In this document: positions 10,050-18,783 of the stretch, one piece after another | Position numbering within the stretch: the first letter of the stretch is position 1 | Layout: every line of letters starts with the position of its first letter | NCBI GenBank assembly: GCA_034520745.1 | Contig: JAXHNF010000023.1 | Coordinates: forward strand, 186,001 to 250,000 | Direction of reading: 5' to 3' | Origin: Alkalibacterium sp034520745 | GTDB taxonomy: Bacteria > Bacillota > Bacilli > Lactobacillales > Carnobacteriaceae_A | DNA length: 64,000 nucleotides | Translations under genes and position numbers: made by a program | Notes under the pieces: model-generated | The model's input: the letters and a program-made list of their open reading frames with translations, nothing else | The model's database searches: none | Told to the model about the DNA's origin: nothing

Positions 10050-11241
10050 ATGACCTATTCAATATATATTGCTATCCTGCTGCTGGCCGGTTTAGGAGCA
10101 GGCAAGCTGGCCAAAAAAGTCAGAATCCCGACTGTTACCGGATACATACTGTGCGGACTCGTATTGGGCCCCAGTGTGTTCAATCTGATTACAAGCGAAG
10201 TGTATTATAGTTTGAGTTTCGTGAATGAACTGGCGCTGGGCATGCTCGCTCTATCTGTAGGAACCGAGCTGCACTACCGGGTATTCAAAGCTTTTGGAAA
10301 GAATTTAATCATACTGTCGATCGGAAATACCCTGTTCACAGGCGTGCTTGTCTCGGTACTGACCTGGTTGGCAGGCATGCCGATCCCATATGCACTTATC
10401 CTCGCACCTCTGGCCATGTCCGTCGCTCCATCCGGGGTGGTATCGGTGGTCAAGGAAAAGAAAGCTCAAGGCGAAATGACTCAGAATCTGCTTGGTCTAG
10501 TCGCTTTTGATAATCTGATCACCATCCTGGCCTTTGGTGTTATGGTGGCATTTATTCAGTCTTTTGGAAATGAGGCGACTTCAGGTATCGTGCTGATCGG
10601 TTTAGTCATCCTGGATATTTTCCTTGCTCTTTTGGTTGGAGTCGTCAGCGGGGTGTTCATATCCTACTTTGTCAGAAGCAATACGGCCAATGACAGCCTG
10701 GTCGTCCTGCTCTTAGCCGCGTTACTGCTCAATTCCGGTATCGCTTTTGTCTACGGGCTCTCGCCTATCCTGACAAACTTAACAGCCGGTGTGGCAATAT
10801 CAAACCTGACATCGAGGAAAGTTTTGATAGCGTCCTTGCTTGACCGTATTGAGATGCCCATTTTCATCTTGTTTCTGACACTGGCGGGGGCACACTTGGA
10901 TGTTGCGATCCTCGGACAGGTCGGCTTGGCCGGGGCCGCTTATATCGTGGCACGCTTTCTTGGAAAATATTTTGGTATCCTCCTGTTTTCCTCCTTCACC
11001 CGCATCAACAAAAAAGTACGCTACAATCTCGGACTGGGACTGCTGCCGCATGCAGGCGTGGCCATCGGTCTCGCCAGTATTGCTGAAAGGTCTCTTCCGC
11101 AAGTGTCCGGCGCCGATAACTGGTGTCGTACTGACGGGGGTAGTCATTTTTGAAATCATTGGCCCGCTGATGCTGGGGAAAGCACTGGATAATGTAGGCG
11201 AAACGGAGCAGTCAGGGAAACTGAATGCGCAGGAATATTAA
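10050..11241 (+). CDS. CPA2-family cation:proton antiporter, copy 2
   Basis: Paralogue of the antiporter at 8132 with the same core motifs (ELALGMLALSVGTEL, NLLGLVAFDNLITIL, LLPHAGVAIGLA). One base is inserted near 11114: dropping it restores SGAITGVVLTGVVIFEI and continues to the stop at 11241, giving about 397 residues. No soluble regulatory domain follows the last helix. Together with its PII-like partner it forms the second copy of the tandemly duplicated module. Confidence 0.8.
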
Positions 11242-11257
11242 AAGATATAAGCATATA

Positions 11258-11304
11258 GACTGTGATTGGGATGCTGAAAGGTCATTCGGTCATGGTCTTT
11301 TTTT
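11258..11304 (+). terminator. possible rho-independent terminator
   Basis: GAC-TGTGA pairs loosely with TCATG-GTC and is followed by T7. The stem is imperfect. Confidence 0.4.
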
Positions 11305-11428
11305 GTAGACCGACAAATGAACAAGTGATGGCGGGAGCTGGAATTTCTGCAGAATGTTATACTTTAGAAAAGAGTTCCCAAGCGTTCTAAACTATTTAGT
11401 CGCATGCAGCTTCGTCTGGAGGGGCTCT

Positions 11429-12193
11429 GTGAGTGAAGAAAAGGAAGTGAAACAGATGGTCAAGAATGAGCACATAATCTCGGTCAGAAAGGTTTCCAAG
11501 TCCTACGGCAAACAGTCTGTTTTAAAAGAAATAGATCTGGAGATCACTAGAGGCGAGATATTCGGTCTACTGGGTCCGTCAGGTGCAGGGAAAACGACGC
11601 TTGTAAAGCAGTTAGTCGGTTTAGAAGAAGCCACGGCAGGTGAGGTGCGTATATCAGGGATCAAACAGCCTTCCCTTGAGTTGATAGAAACGATCGGCTA
11701 TATGGCACAGTCTGATGCATTGTACACTGAGCTCAGCGCCCGGGAAAATCTCGATTTTTTCGTTTCACTTTATAATATGAACAAGCAGCAAAGACAGAAG
11801 CGTATGCAAGCGGTCATGGCTGTCGTTGATCTGGAAGATTCCTTTGATAAAATCGTTGCCGAATATTCCGGAGGGATGAAGCGGCGATTGAGTCTGGCGA
11901 TTGCGATGCTGCATGAACCGGATATTTTAATATTGGATGAACCGACTGTGGGGATGGACCCGATCCTCAGAAAGAGCATCTGGAACAGTTTCAACACCCT
12001 GAAAAGCAGAGGGATAACGATCATCGTCACCACGCATGTGATGGAAGAGGCGGATAAGTGTGACCGTTTAGGCATGATCAGAGACGGAAAACTGACTGCA
12101 GTCGGGTCACCTGAGCAGTTGAAGGAAAAGGCACACGCAGAAGATCTGGAAGGTGCTTTTCTAGTTTACGGAGGTGACGGTAATGCGAATTAA
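11429..12193 (+). CDS. ABC transporter ATP-binding protein (drug/lipid exporter type)
   Basis: Cytosolic ATPase subunit of an ABC-2 exporter, about 254 residues. It has Walker A GPSGAGKTT, a Q-loop (YMAQSDALY), the signature SGGMKRRLSLA, Walker B LILDEPTVGMDP and the H-loop VTTHVMEEADKCDR. I choose GTG 11429 because GGAGG lies 6 nt upstream; an ATG at 11456 is a weaker alternative. It overlaps the permease gene by a few bases, so the two are translationally coupled. The substrate is unknown. Confidence 0.85.
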   Translation: MSEEKEVKQMVKNEHIISVRKVSKSYGKQSVLKEIDLEITRGEIFGLLGPSGAGKTTLVKQLVGLEEATAGEVRISGIKQPSLELIETIGYMAQSDALYTELSARENLDFFVSLYNMNKQQRQKRMQAVMAVVDLEDSFDKIVAEYSGGMKRRLSLAIAMLHEPDILILDEPTVGMDPILRKSIWNSFNTLKSRGITIIVTTHVMEEADKCDRLGMIRDGKLTAVGSPEQLKEKAHAEDLEGAFLVYGGDGNAN

Positions 12194-13212
12194 GGCTTTG
12201 ATCGTCCGTATCCTGCGTCAGTTCAGACGAGACAAGCGGACCATGGCGTTACTGATATTGGCGCCTATTTTAGTGTTGTCGTTACTGTATCTGGTATTCG
12301 GCGATGAAGACTATACGCCGCGCATCGGGCTGGTGGATATCCCGCAAGCGATGACCGAGAGGGTCGATACCTCTGATGCGGAAGTGACAGTCTACGAGAA
12401 CGAGGAAGATGCTTTGGAAGACCTTGAAATGCAGGAACTGGATGGCTATGTCACGGTGGATGCAAACGAACCAAGTGTGACATTGGAAGGGAGCGATCCG
12501 ACAATCAATTCTGCTGTCTTAAGGTGGATGCAGGACACCTTTTCACCACTCAGCTCCCAAGAGGATAATCAGATTACAGCCACTTTCCTTCACGGGAGTG
12601 AAGATATGCGGCACTTTGACTATTTCGGTCCTGTCCTGCTGGGCTTTTTTGTTTTCTTTTTTGTGTTTCTGATTTCGGGTGTCTTCTTTCCTGAGAGAAC
12701 GGACCCGCGGCACCCTGGAACGCCTGCTTTCCAGCCCCTTGAGGAAATGGGAGATCGTCATCGGGTACGTCGTCGGCTTCGGCCTGTTCACGGTCCTGCA
12801 GTCGACCATCATTTCTGCCTATACGATCTATGTCCTGGGCATGATGATGGAAGGAAATTTCTTTTACGTCCTGCTCATCACGCTCTTCTCTCCTTTACAG
12901 CCTTGACTTTAGGCATACTTCTGTCATCTTTTGCACAGAACGAATTGCAGATGATCCAGTTCATCCCCATTGTGGTCGTTCCGCAGCTGTTCTTTTCCGG
13001 CCTCTTCACGCTTGAGACCATCTCGGATTATGTCAGCTGGATCGGGACCGCTCACGCCCTTATATTATGCTGCACAGGCACTGGCGGGGGATGCGACGGT
13101 AAGAGGGTTCGGGTTAGGGCATATCGCTGTGAACCTGCTGGTGTTACTGGGTTTTTCCATCGTGTTTATTGTACTCAACATCCTTGTCCTGCGTCAGCAC
13201 AGGAAAGTCTGA
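12183..13212 (+). CDS. ABC-2 type permease
   Basis: Membrane partner of the ATPase just upstream, about 345 residues. It has one N-terminal helix (LLILAPILVLSLLYLVFG), a large extracytoplasmic domain, then five helices in the C-terminal half. The ABC-2 signature RERTRGTLERLLSSPLRKWE is clear. The frame is broken near 12685, 12890 and 13050; the pieces align end to end as one permease ending LRQHRKV. ATG 12183 is preceded by GGAGGTG. Family members export drugs, bacteriocins or lipids. Confidence 0.8.
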
Positions 13213-13570
13213 GTCTTTTCATCTGGACATTTAAGGGAAACTTACGGCCTCGTACAAAACGGGGTCGTTTTTTCTTCTTGTTGCCGATAAACAGGACGCG
13301 CTTTTCATAATTACCGAAGCAAACCTCCGTCCCGATTTGGTCACCGCCTGAACCTGACGATACCCAGAGTTTCTTTCGAAACTGAAGGAAAAAATCGTTA
13401 ATAGGATAGACTTTTCAAGGACGAGTGACGGATATAAAAACGCTGTTTCAAATCTTTAAAAAATCTCCGCAAACCATTGTATTTACAAGCTGTTTGGTAT
13501 AAAGTGAAGAGAGTGATTTTGTGAAACATTCAAGTGTTTCACGACTGATTAAAGAAAGGATTTTTGAAGA
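13213..13570. other. intergenic region: terminator and parS-like inverted repeat upstream of rsmG
   Basis: A terminator lies at 13244-13273 (ACGGCCTCG pairs with CGGGGTCGT, then T6). At 13521-13542 GTGAAACA and TGTTTCAC flank TTCAAG: the two halves of the consensus parS site, but in inside-out order. AAAGAAAGGA precedes rsmG. Confidence 0.7.
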
Positions 13571-14290
13571 ATGACTCCAGAAGAATTTCAGTCAGAACTT
13601 AAGAAAAGAGACATTCCGATCACAGAAGCCAAGATGCGTCAGTTTGACCGTTATCTAAAACTGCTTCAAGAGTGGAATGAAAAAATCAATTTAACTGCGA
13701 TCACGCAGCGTGAAGAAGTTTACTTGAAACATTTTTATGATTCCTTAACAGCCGGACTATATGTAGATTTTAGCAAAGGGGTCCACAGTCTATGCGATGT
13801 AGGCTCAGGTGCTGGGTTTCCTAGTATCCCCCTGAAAATCATCTACCCTGAATTACAGATCACGATCGTCGATTCACTCGGAAAACGTATCACCTTTCTG
13901 GAAACGATCGTCGAGGAACTAGGACTGAGCGGGGTATCGCTTTATCACGACCGCGCAGAAACGTTCGGACAGAACAAGCAGTTTCGGGCCTCGTTTGATT
14001 TCGTGACGGCACGCGCCGTGGCTCGCATGAGCGTGCTTTCAGAACTCTGCTTGCCGCTGCTCAAGATAGAGGGCACGTTTATCGCGATGAAAGCAGCGCA
14101 CGCGCCTGAGGAGCTGGATGAAGCAGCATCTGCGGTCGCTCTGCTCGGCGGCAAAGTGAGAGATGTCCATTCGTTCGAGCTGCCTGAAGATGCGGGAGAA
14201 CGCACGATCATTCTTATAGACAAGAAAAAAGAAACACCTAATAAATATCCGAGACGACCAGGGACTCCGAACAAGAGTCCACTGGCATAA
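13571..14290 (+). CDS. rsmG: 16S rRNA (guanine527-N7)-methyltransferase
   Basis: Cytosolic SAM-dependent methyltransferase that modifies G527 in the 530 loop of 16S rRNA. The 239-residue length is normal. Motifs include LLQEWNEKINLTAIT, the SAM-binding CDVGSGAGFPSIPLKI, and VTARAVARMSVLSEL. The frame is intact. It leads the rsmG-parA-parB block, an arrangement usually found near the replication origin in Firmicutes. Confidence 0.95.
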   Translation: MTPEEFQSELKKRDIPITEAKMRQFDRYLKLLQEWNEKINLTAITQREEVYLKHFYDSLTAGLYVDFSKGVHSLCDVGSGAGFPSIPLKIIYPELQITIVDSLGKRITFLETIVEELGLSGVSLYHDRAETFGQNKQFRASFDFVTARAVARMSVLSELCLPLLKIEGTFIAMKAAHAPEELDEAASAVALLGGKVRDVHSFELPEDAGERTIILIDKKKETPNKYPRRPGTPNKSPLA

Positions 14291-14321
14291 ACGAACAGAG
14301 GAGAAAGTTTGGAGGAAGAAT

Positions 14322-15086
14322 ATGGCGCAGATTATAGCCGTCGCAAACCAAAAAGGTGGCGTAGGAAAAACAACGACCACAGTGAATTTGGGCGCTTCTT
14401 TAGCCTTTAACGGCAAAAAAGTGCTGCTGATCGACATGGACGCTCAGGGGAATGCAACCAGCGGGCTGGGCGTGAAGAAAGGCGAGGTGGATCGGGATAT
14501 CTACGACGTCCTGATAAACGAAGAACCGCTTAAAGATGTTGTGCTGCCTACGAGTCGGGACAACTTGAGCATCGTCCCGGCAACGATCCAGCTGGCAGGG
14601 GCAGAAGTGGAACTGACCAGCCTCATGGCGAGAGAAACACGCCTGAAAAGTGCCGTAGAGACACTGAAAGACGATTACGATTATATCCTGATCGACTGTC
14701 CGCCGTCTCTCGGTCACTTGACCATCAATGCATTCACCGCTAGCGATTCTGTCCTTATCCCTGTCCAGTGCGAGTATTATGCGCTGGAAGGATTGAGCCA
14801 GCTGCTCAATACGGTAAGACTTGTACAGAAACACTTCAACAAAGAGCTGAAAGTGGAAGGCGTCCTCTTGACGATGCTGGACGCGCGCACGAATCTCGGC
14901 TTTGAAGTGGTCAATGAAGTGAAGAAATATTTCCGTGAAAAAGTATACGCAACGATTATTCCGCGTAATATCAGACTGTCTGAAGCACCCAGTTACGGCC
15001 TGTCGATCATCGACTATGACATCAGGTCCAAGGGTGCAGAAGTCTATCAAGAACTAGCGAAGGAAGTGATGGGTAGTGGCGAATAA
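14322..15086 (+). CDS. parA: chromosome-partitioning ATPase ParA/Soj
   Basis: Walker-type ATPase that works with ParB in chromosome segregation and control of replication initiation. It has the deviant Walker A KGGVGKTTTTVNLGASLA, the switch DMDAQGNATSGLG and Walker B YILIDCPPSLG. Its 254 residues match the Soj length. ATG 14322 is preceded by GGAGG. It overlaps parB by 11 bp, so the genes are coupled. Confidence 0.95.
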   Translation: MAQIIAVANQKGGVGKTTTTVNLGASLAFNGKKVLLIDMDAQGNATSGLGVKKGEVDRDIYDVLINEEPLKDVVLPTSRDNLSIVPATIQLAGAEVELTSLMARETRLKSAVETLKDDYDYILIDCPPSLGHLTINAFTASDSVLIPVQCEYYALEGLSQLLNTVRLVQKHFNKELKVEGVLLTMLDARTNLGFEVVNEVKKYFREKVYATIIPRNIRLSEAPSYGLSIIDYDIRSKGAEVYQELAKEVMGSGE

Positions 15087-15957
15087 GAAAAAAGGATTGG
15101 GCCGGGGCATCGATGCCTTGTTTGATGTGCCTAACTTTGAAGAAGAAGTCGACCGCAATGACGAACGCGTGCAGCTTATCGATCTGTCAGAAATCCGTCC
15201 CAATCCATATCAGCCCAGACGTCACTTTGATGAAGATGCGCTGAATGAACTGGCTGCTTCCATCACTGTTTCAGGCGTGCTGCAGCCGATCATATTACGT
15301 GAATCGTCCGTCAAAGGCTATGAGATCATTGCCGGCGAACGACGGTTCCGAGCGTCAAAAATTGCCGGAAAAGACAAGGTCCCGGCGATCGTCCGCGAGC
15401 TCAACGAAGAAGTCATGATGCAGGTGGCGATCCTGGAAAACCTGCAGCGTGAAGATTTGACGTCCCTGGAAGAAGCGGAAGCCTACAACATGATGATGGA
15501 CAAACTGTCCATGACGCAGGAAATGGTGGCCGAAAAATTAGGCAAAAGCCGTTCGTATATTGCCAATCATCTGCGCCTGCTGTCTTTGCCCGAAGAAGTG
15601 AAGCAGCTGGTCCAGGAAGGCAAGCTGTCAAACGGACAGGCCCGGACACTTTTAGGTCTGAAAGACAAATCGAAGATCAAAAAGCTGGCCAAGCGTGCGG
15701 TGAAAGAAAAACTGACCGTCAGGCAGCTGGAACATCTGGTATCAGAAGCCAACCAGCATCCCAAAGACAAACCGGAAAAGCCGCAGACCAAAGACAAATC
15801 GGTCTACATCCGTAAATCGGAAGAGCTTTTGACCGATAAATTCGGCACCAGTGTCGTTATACGGGAAAAAGGCGAGCAAGGGAAGATCGAGATCGAATAC
15901 GTCTCTCCCGACGACTTGAACCGTATCCTGGAAGAACTGAACATCGATCTGAATTAA
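15076..15957 (+). CDS. parB: chromosome-partitioning protein ParB/Spo0J
   Basis: DNA-binding CTPase that loads at parS and spreads. The N-terminal CTP-binding domain carries GERRFRAS and the ENLQREDL motif. A helix-turn-helix (MTQEMVAEKLGKSRSYIANHL) and a C-terminal dimerisation domain follow. Length is 293 residues. GTG start lies inside the end of parA. I did not find a canonical parS within or next to the block. Confidence 0.95.
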   Translation: MANKKKGLGRGIDALFDVPNFEEEVDRNDERVQLIDLSEIRPNPYQPRRHFDEDALNELAASITVSGVLQPIILRESSVKGYEIIAGERRFRASKIAGKDKVPAIVRELNEEVMMQVAILENLQREDLTSLEEAEAYNMMMDKLSMTQEMVAEKLGKSRSYIANHLRLLSLPEEVKQLVQEGKLSNGQARTLLGLKDKSKIKKLAKRAVKEKLTVRQLEHLVSEANQHPKDKPEKPQTKDKSVYIRKSEELLTDKFGTSVVIREKGEQGKIEIEYVSPDDLNRILEELNIDLN

Positions 15958-15973
15958 TGAGCAGGGAGGATAA

Positions 15974-16165
15974 ATGAGAGTGGAAAAATCCTATGATTTA
16001 CATGATGTCGTTGAAATGAAGAAGCCGCATCCTTGTGGAACGAACCGCTGGGAGATCATACGCATGGGGGCTGATATACGTATCAAGTGTACGGGATGTG
16101 GCCATTTAGTCATGATGCCTCGCAGAGAATTTGACCGGAAAATGAAGAAAGTCCTGAAAGACTAA
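15974..16165 (+). CDS. DUF951 domain protein
   Basis: 63-residue cytosolic protein typical of DUF951, nearly always next to parB and ychF in Firmicutes. It has a possible metal site, with HPCGTNRW near the middle and CTGCGH later, as in small zinc ribbons. Function unknown; nucleic-acid binding is plausible. Ribosome binding site GGGAGG. It is 16 bp from parB and in the same operon. Confidence 0.85.
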   Translation: MRVEKSYDLHDVVEMKKPHPCGTNRWEIIRMGADIRIKCTGCGHLVMMPRREFDRKMKKVLKD

Positions 16166-16198
16166 CTAATTTAAAGAAAGTGAAAGGTGAACACATTT

Positions 16199-17299
16199 AT
16201 GCCTTTAACAGCAGGAATTGTTGGCTTGCCCAACGTAGGAAAATCAACCTTATTCAATGCCATTACCAAAGCAGGTGCAGAAGCTGCGAACTACCCTTTT
16301 GCCACGATCGACCCGAACGTCGGGATCGTTGAAGTCCCGGATGACCGTCTGGACCGTCTGGCCGAACTGGTCGACCCCGCCAAAGTCGTTCCGACAACGT
16401 TTGAATTCACCGACATTGCCGGCATCGTCAAAGGTGCAAGCAAAGGGGAAGGTCTGGGAAACAAGTTCCTGGCCAATATCCGTGAAGTGGATGCGATCTG
16501 TCATGTCGTCCGCTGTTTTGAAGATGAGAACATCACGCACGTTTCGGGCACGGTCGATCCGGCCGAAGATATCGAAACGATCAACCTGGAACTGGCTCTG
16601 GCCGACCTGGAATCCGTCGATAAGCGGTATGAGAAAGTAAGAAAACAGGCGAAATCAAAAGACCAGGAAGCGGTCGCGATGCTGTCTGTACTGGATAAAA
16701 TCAAACCTGTTTTAGAAGAAGGCAAGCCGGTGCGCGTGCTTTCCTTTACGGATGAAGAATTGCCGATCCTGCGCTCGCTGTTTCTGCTCACAAGCAAACC
16801 CGTCCTTTACGTGGCGAACGTCGCCGAAGAAGAAATCGCCGATCCGGAGAGCAACAAACACCTCCAGACGGTCCGCGAGATCGCTGAAGCAGAAGGCGCC
16901 GAAGTGGTGGCCATTTCAGCGGCCATCGAAGAAGAGATCGCTGAACTGGACGATGAAGAAAAAGCCATGTTCCTGGAAGATTTGGGCGTCAGCGAACCCG
17001 GTTTGAACAAGCTGATCAAGAAGTCCTACGATCTGCTCGGCCTGGCCACGTTCTTCACGGCCGGACCGAAAGAAGTCAGAGCCTGGACATTCAAAAAAGG
17101 CATGAAGGCTCCCCAGACTGCCGGCGTCATCCACAGTGACTTCGAACGCGGATTCATCCGTGCCGAAACGATCTCTTATGAAGACTATGACCGTTTAGGC
17201 AGTGAGAAAGCTGCGCGCGAAGCTGGGAAATTAAGAGCAGAAGGAAAAGATTACGTGGTCAAAGACGGCGACGTTATTCTGTTCCGCTTCAATGTGTAG
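16199..17299 (+). CDS. ychF: Obg-like ATPase YchF
   Basis: Cytosolic P-loop NTPase of the OLA1/YchF group, which prefers ATP and associates with ribosomes and stress responses. It has G1 GLPNVGKSTLFNAIT, a G3 region (FEFTDIAGIVKGASKGEGLGN), a coiled coil and a C-terminal TGS domain ending DVILFRFNV. Length is 366 residues. I prefer ATG 16199 (MPLTAGIVGLPN) because it matches the family start; a GTG at 16187 would add four residues. Confidence 0.95.
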   Translation: MPLTAGIVGLPNVGKSTLFNAITKAGAEAANYPFATIDPNVGIVEVPDDRLDRLAELVDPAKVVPTTFEFTDIAGIVKGASKGEGLGNKFLANIREVDAICHVVRCFEDENITHVSGTVDPAEDIETINLELALADLESVDKRYEKVRKQAKSKDQEAVAMLSVLDKIKPVLEEGKPVRVLSFTDEELPILRSLFLLTSKPVLYVANVAEEEIADPESNKHLQTVREIAEAEGAEVVAISAAIEEEIAELDDEEKAMFLEDLGVSEPGLNKLIKKSYDLLGLATFFTAGPKEVRAWTFKKGMKAPQTAGVIHSDFERGFIRAETISYEDYDRLGSEKAAREAGKLRAEGKDYVVKDGDVILFRFNV

Positions 17300-17320
17300 G
17301 AAAAGGAGAGTCAATTAAGT

Positions 17321-18024
17321 ATGGCTAAAAACAAAAAAACAAACGAACAGGATACAGCGATCGATTACGAAGCGAAAGAAAGGAAAATGCCGCTTTGTTC
17401 GAGCAGCTGACGAACAAGAATCAGGAATACATGATCAAGCTGAACCGCAGACTGGATGATGCCAACATGCCTGCGGAGCAAAAGATAGTCATCTTCAACG
17501 ATATGCTGAAAAATATCGTGGCAGAACAGGCCAATCACGTGACGGCTCGGACCCTTTACGGGACTGCCACGGATCAGGCCCGCTACCTGATCGAAGGAAA
17601 ACAGGGCGTGCAGGTGAAGACTGAAAAACCTTCTGAATCCTGGAAGATCTGGCTGGACGGGGCCCTGCTCTTAGGCGGCATGTTCGCTGTCATTACAGGG
17701 ATCTCCTACTTTACCGGCAATGAAGAAGCTGGACTGGGTCTGATGACTTTGATCCTCAACTTTATTCTGGGCGGCTTTGCCGTGATGGTGATCACCAAGT
17801 ATGCACCCCGGCCTGGCGTTAAGGGAGGCTTCCTGAAGTATGTGCTGGCCACGACGGCTACGATGGCTGTGTGGATCATGCTGATGGCAGCGGGGACAGC
17901 AATCATCCCGCAGTCACTCAATCCGGTGATTCCCGGACCGTATACGCTGGCGATAGGTCTTCTGGCCTTCCTGGCAAAAATGTACCTGAAGAAAAAACTG
18001 GATATCAAAGGCACACTGATTTAA
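17321..18024 (+). CDS. DUF1129 family membrane protein
   Basis: About 233 residues: a hydrophilic N-terminal half rich in K, E and Q, then several membrane helices (LLGGMFAVITGISYF, LMTLILNFILGGFAVMV, ALGLLAFLAKMYL-like). This matches the DUF1129 family, usually found after ychF in Lactobacillales. ATG 17321 follows AAAAGGAG. One frame break near 17385 separates MAKNKKTNEQD from ALFEQLTNKNQEY. Function unknown. Confidence 0.75.
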
Positions 18025-18032
18025 ATATTTGG

Positions 18033-18069
18033 AAAACACCTTCTGTCTGCGGATAGAAGGTGTTTTTTT
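18033..18069 (+). terminator. rho-independent terminator ending the rsmG-DUF1129 block
   Basis: AAACACCTTCT pairs with AGAAGGTGTTT, followed by T6. Confidence 0.85.
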
Positions 18070-18164
18070 CGGTAGCATAGGACAGTATGATTTTAATATT
18101 TAGGTAAACTGTGACCATATCTCTTAGCAATCAAGAAGAAATTCTTGACTGAACGCTCTCTTTA

Positions 18165-18535
18165 GTGATAACTCGGTTGTTTGAACGTTACGAGCTGGAT
18201 AGATTAAATAATTATTAACCCGATACTGGGCCAATAGGATGAACACGGGCCTGCATTATAAGGGTGCGTTAGGTGTTACCCACAGGAAAAAATCACGTGA
18301 GTAACTACTATTGACCGCGAGTAATGCGTACTCGGCAGCTGAAAACTGATGGAGTGACCACTACAGGCTACCTTATAGTTGCCACTCACTGTAAAAATCC
18401 AATCCAGCACGCATTACTGCCGCTTTATATGCATAACCAGGTACGCTTTTTAAACTTGAGCTGATAGAATAGTCCGAGCATTGTTTCAACTCAGGGAAGA
18501 TGGATCAGTGAGTGATTCTCAAAACTCCACTTGAG
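18165..18535 (+). ncRNA. candidate large structured RNA, copy A
   Basis: This 715-bp gene gap holds an element homologous to 29595-29945. Seven co-linear blocks match. Block 1: TTTGAACGTTACGAGCTG (18180; 16/18 against 29608). Block 2: GGATGAACACGGG (18237). Block 3: TATAAGG (18257). Block 4: CCTTATAGTTGCCACTCAC (18371). Block 5: ATCCAATCCAG (18397). Block 6: GAGCTGATAGAATAGTC (18458; 16/17). Block 7: GGATCAGTGAGT (18502). Spacing from first to sixth block is 278 nt here and 271 nt in copy B. Predicted helices include CGAGTA-N5-TACTCG, TATAAGG with CCTTATA, and CTTGAG with CTCAGG. No open frame is conserved. Strand is assigned from the flanking genes and is uncertain. I do not recognise a known family. 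Confidence 0.5.
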
Positions 18536-18623
18536 TCTTTAAAGAGTTAATACGATACCCGTTCGGTTTGGAAAACGGCCTGCTCATCTTCTTTTGAAAA
18601 AAGTAACTGTATTTCAAAGTGGT

Positions 18624-18647
18624 CATTCGCGCGGTACCGCGCGAATG
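18624..18647. repeat. 24-bp perfect palindrome
   Basis: CATTCGCGCGGT is followed directly by its reverse complement ACCGCGCGAATG. No T tract follows, so it is not a standard terminator. It lies 137 bp upstream of gdhA and could be an operator or an RNA hairpin ending the element upstream. Confidence 0.8.
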
Positions 18648-18783
18648 TTCTTAACAAAAGTTCGTAAATATCAAGAAACAGTCATAATTCCTGTAGAATC
18701 CTATTCGCAATGTCACGCCTCATTATGATACAATGATAAGTGAAAGATAAGAAAGTTCTCATTTTAAACTGGAGGAATAAAGT

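Noticed and set aside
18165..18535. RNase P RNA, tmRNA, 6S RNA or a group II intron
   Set aside because: None of the hallmark sequences of these RNAs are visible, and two copies occur; no reverse transcriptase is nearby.
18600..18660. T-box riboswitch, because GGTACCGCG resembles the T-box core
   Set aside because: The match is part of a perfect palindrome, there is no Stem I/specifier pattern or following terminator, and the downstream gene is glutamate dehydrogenase.
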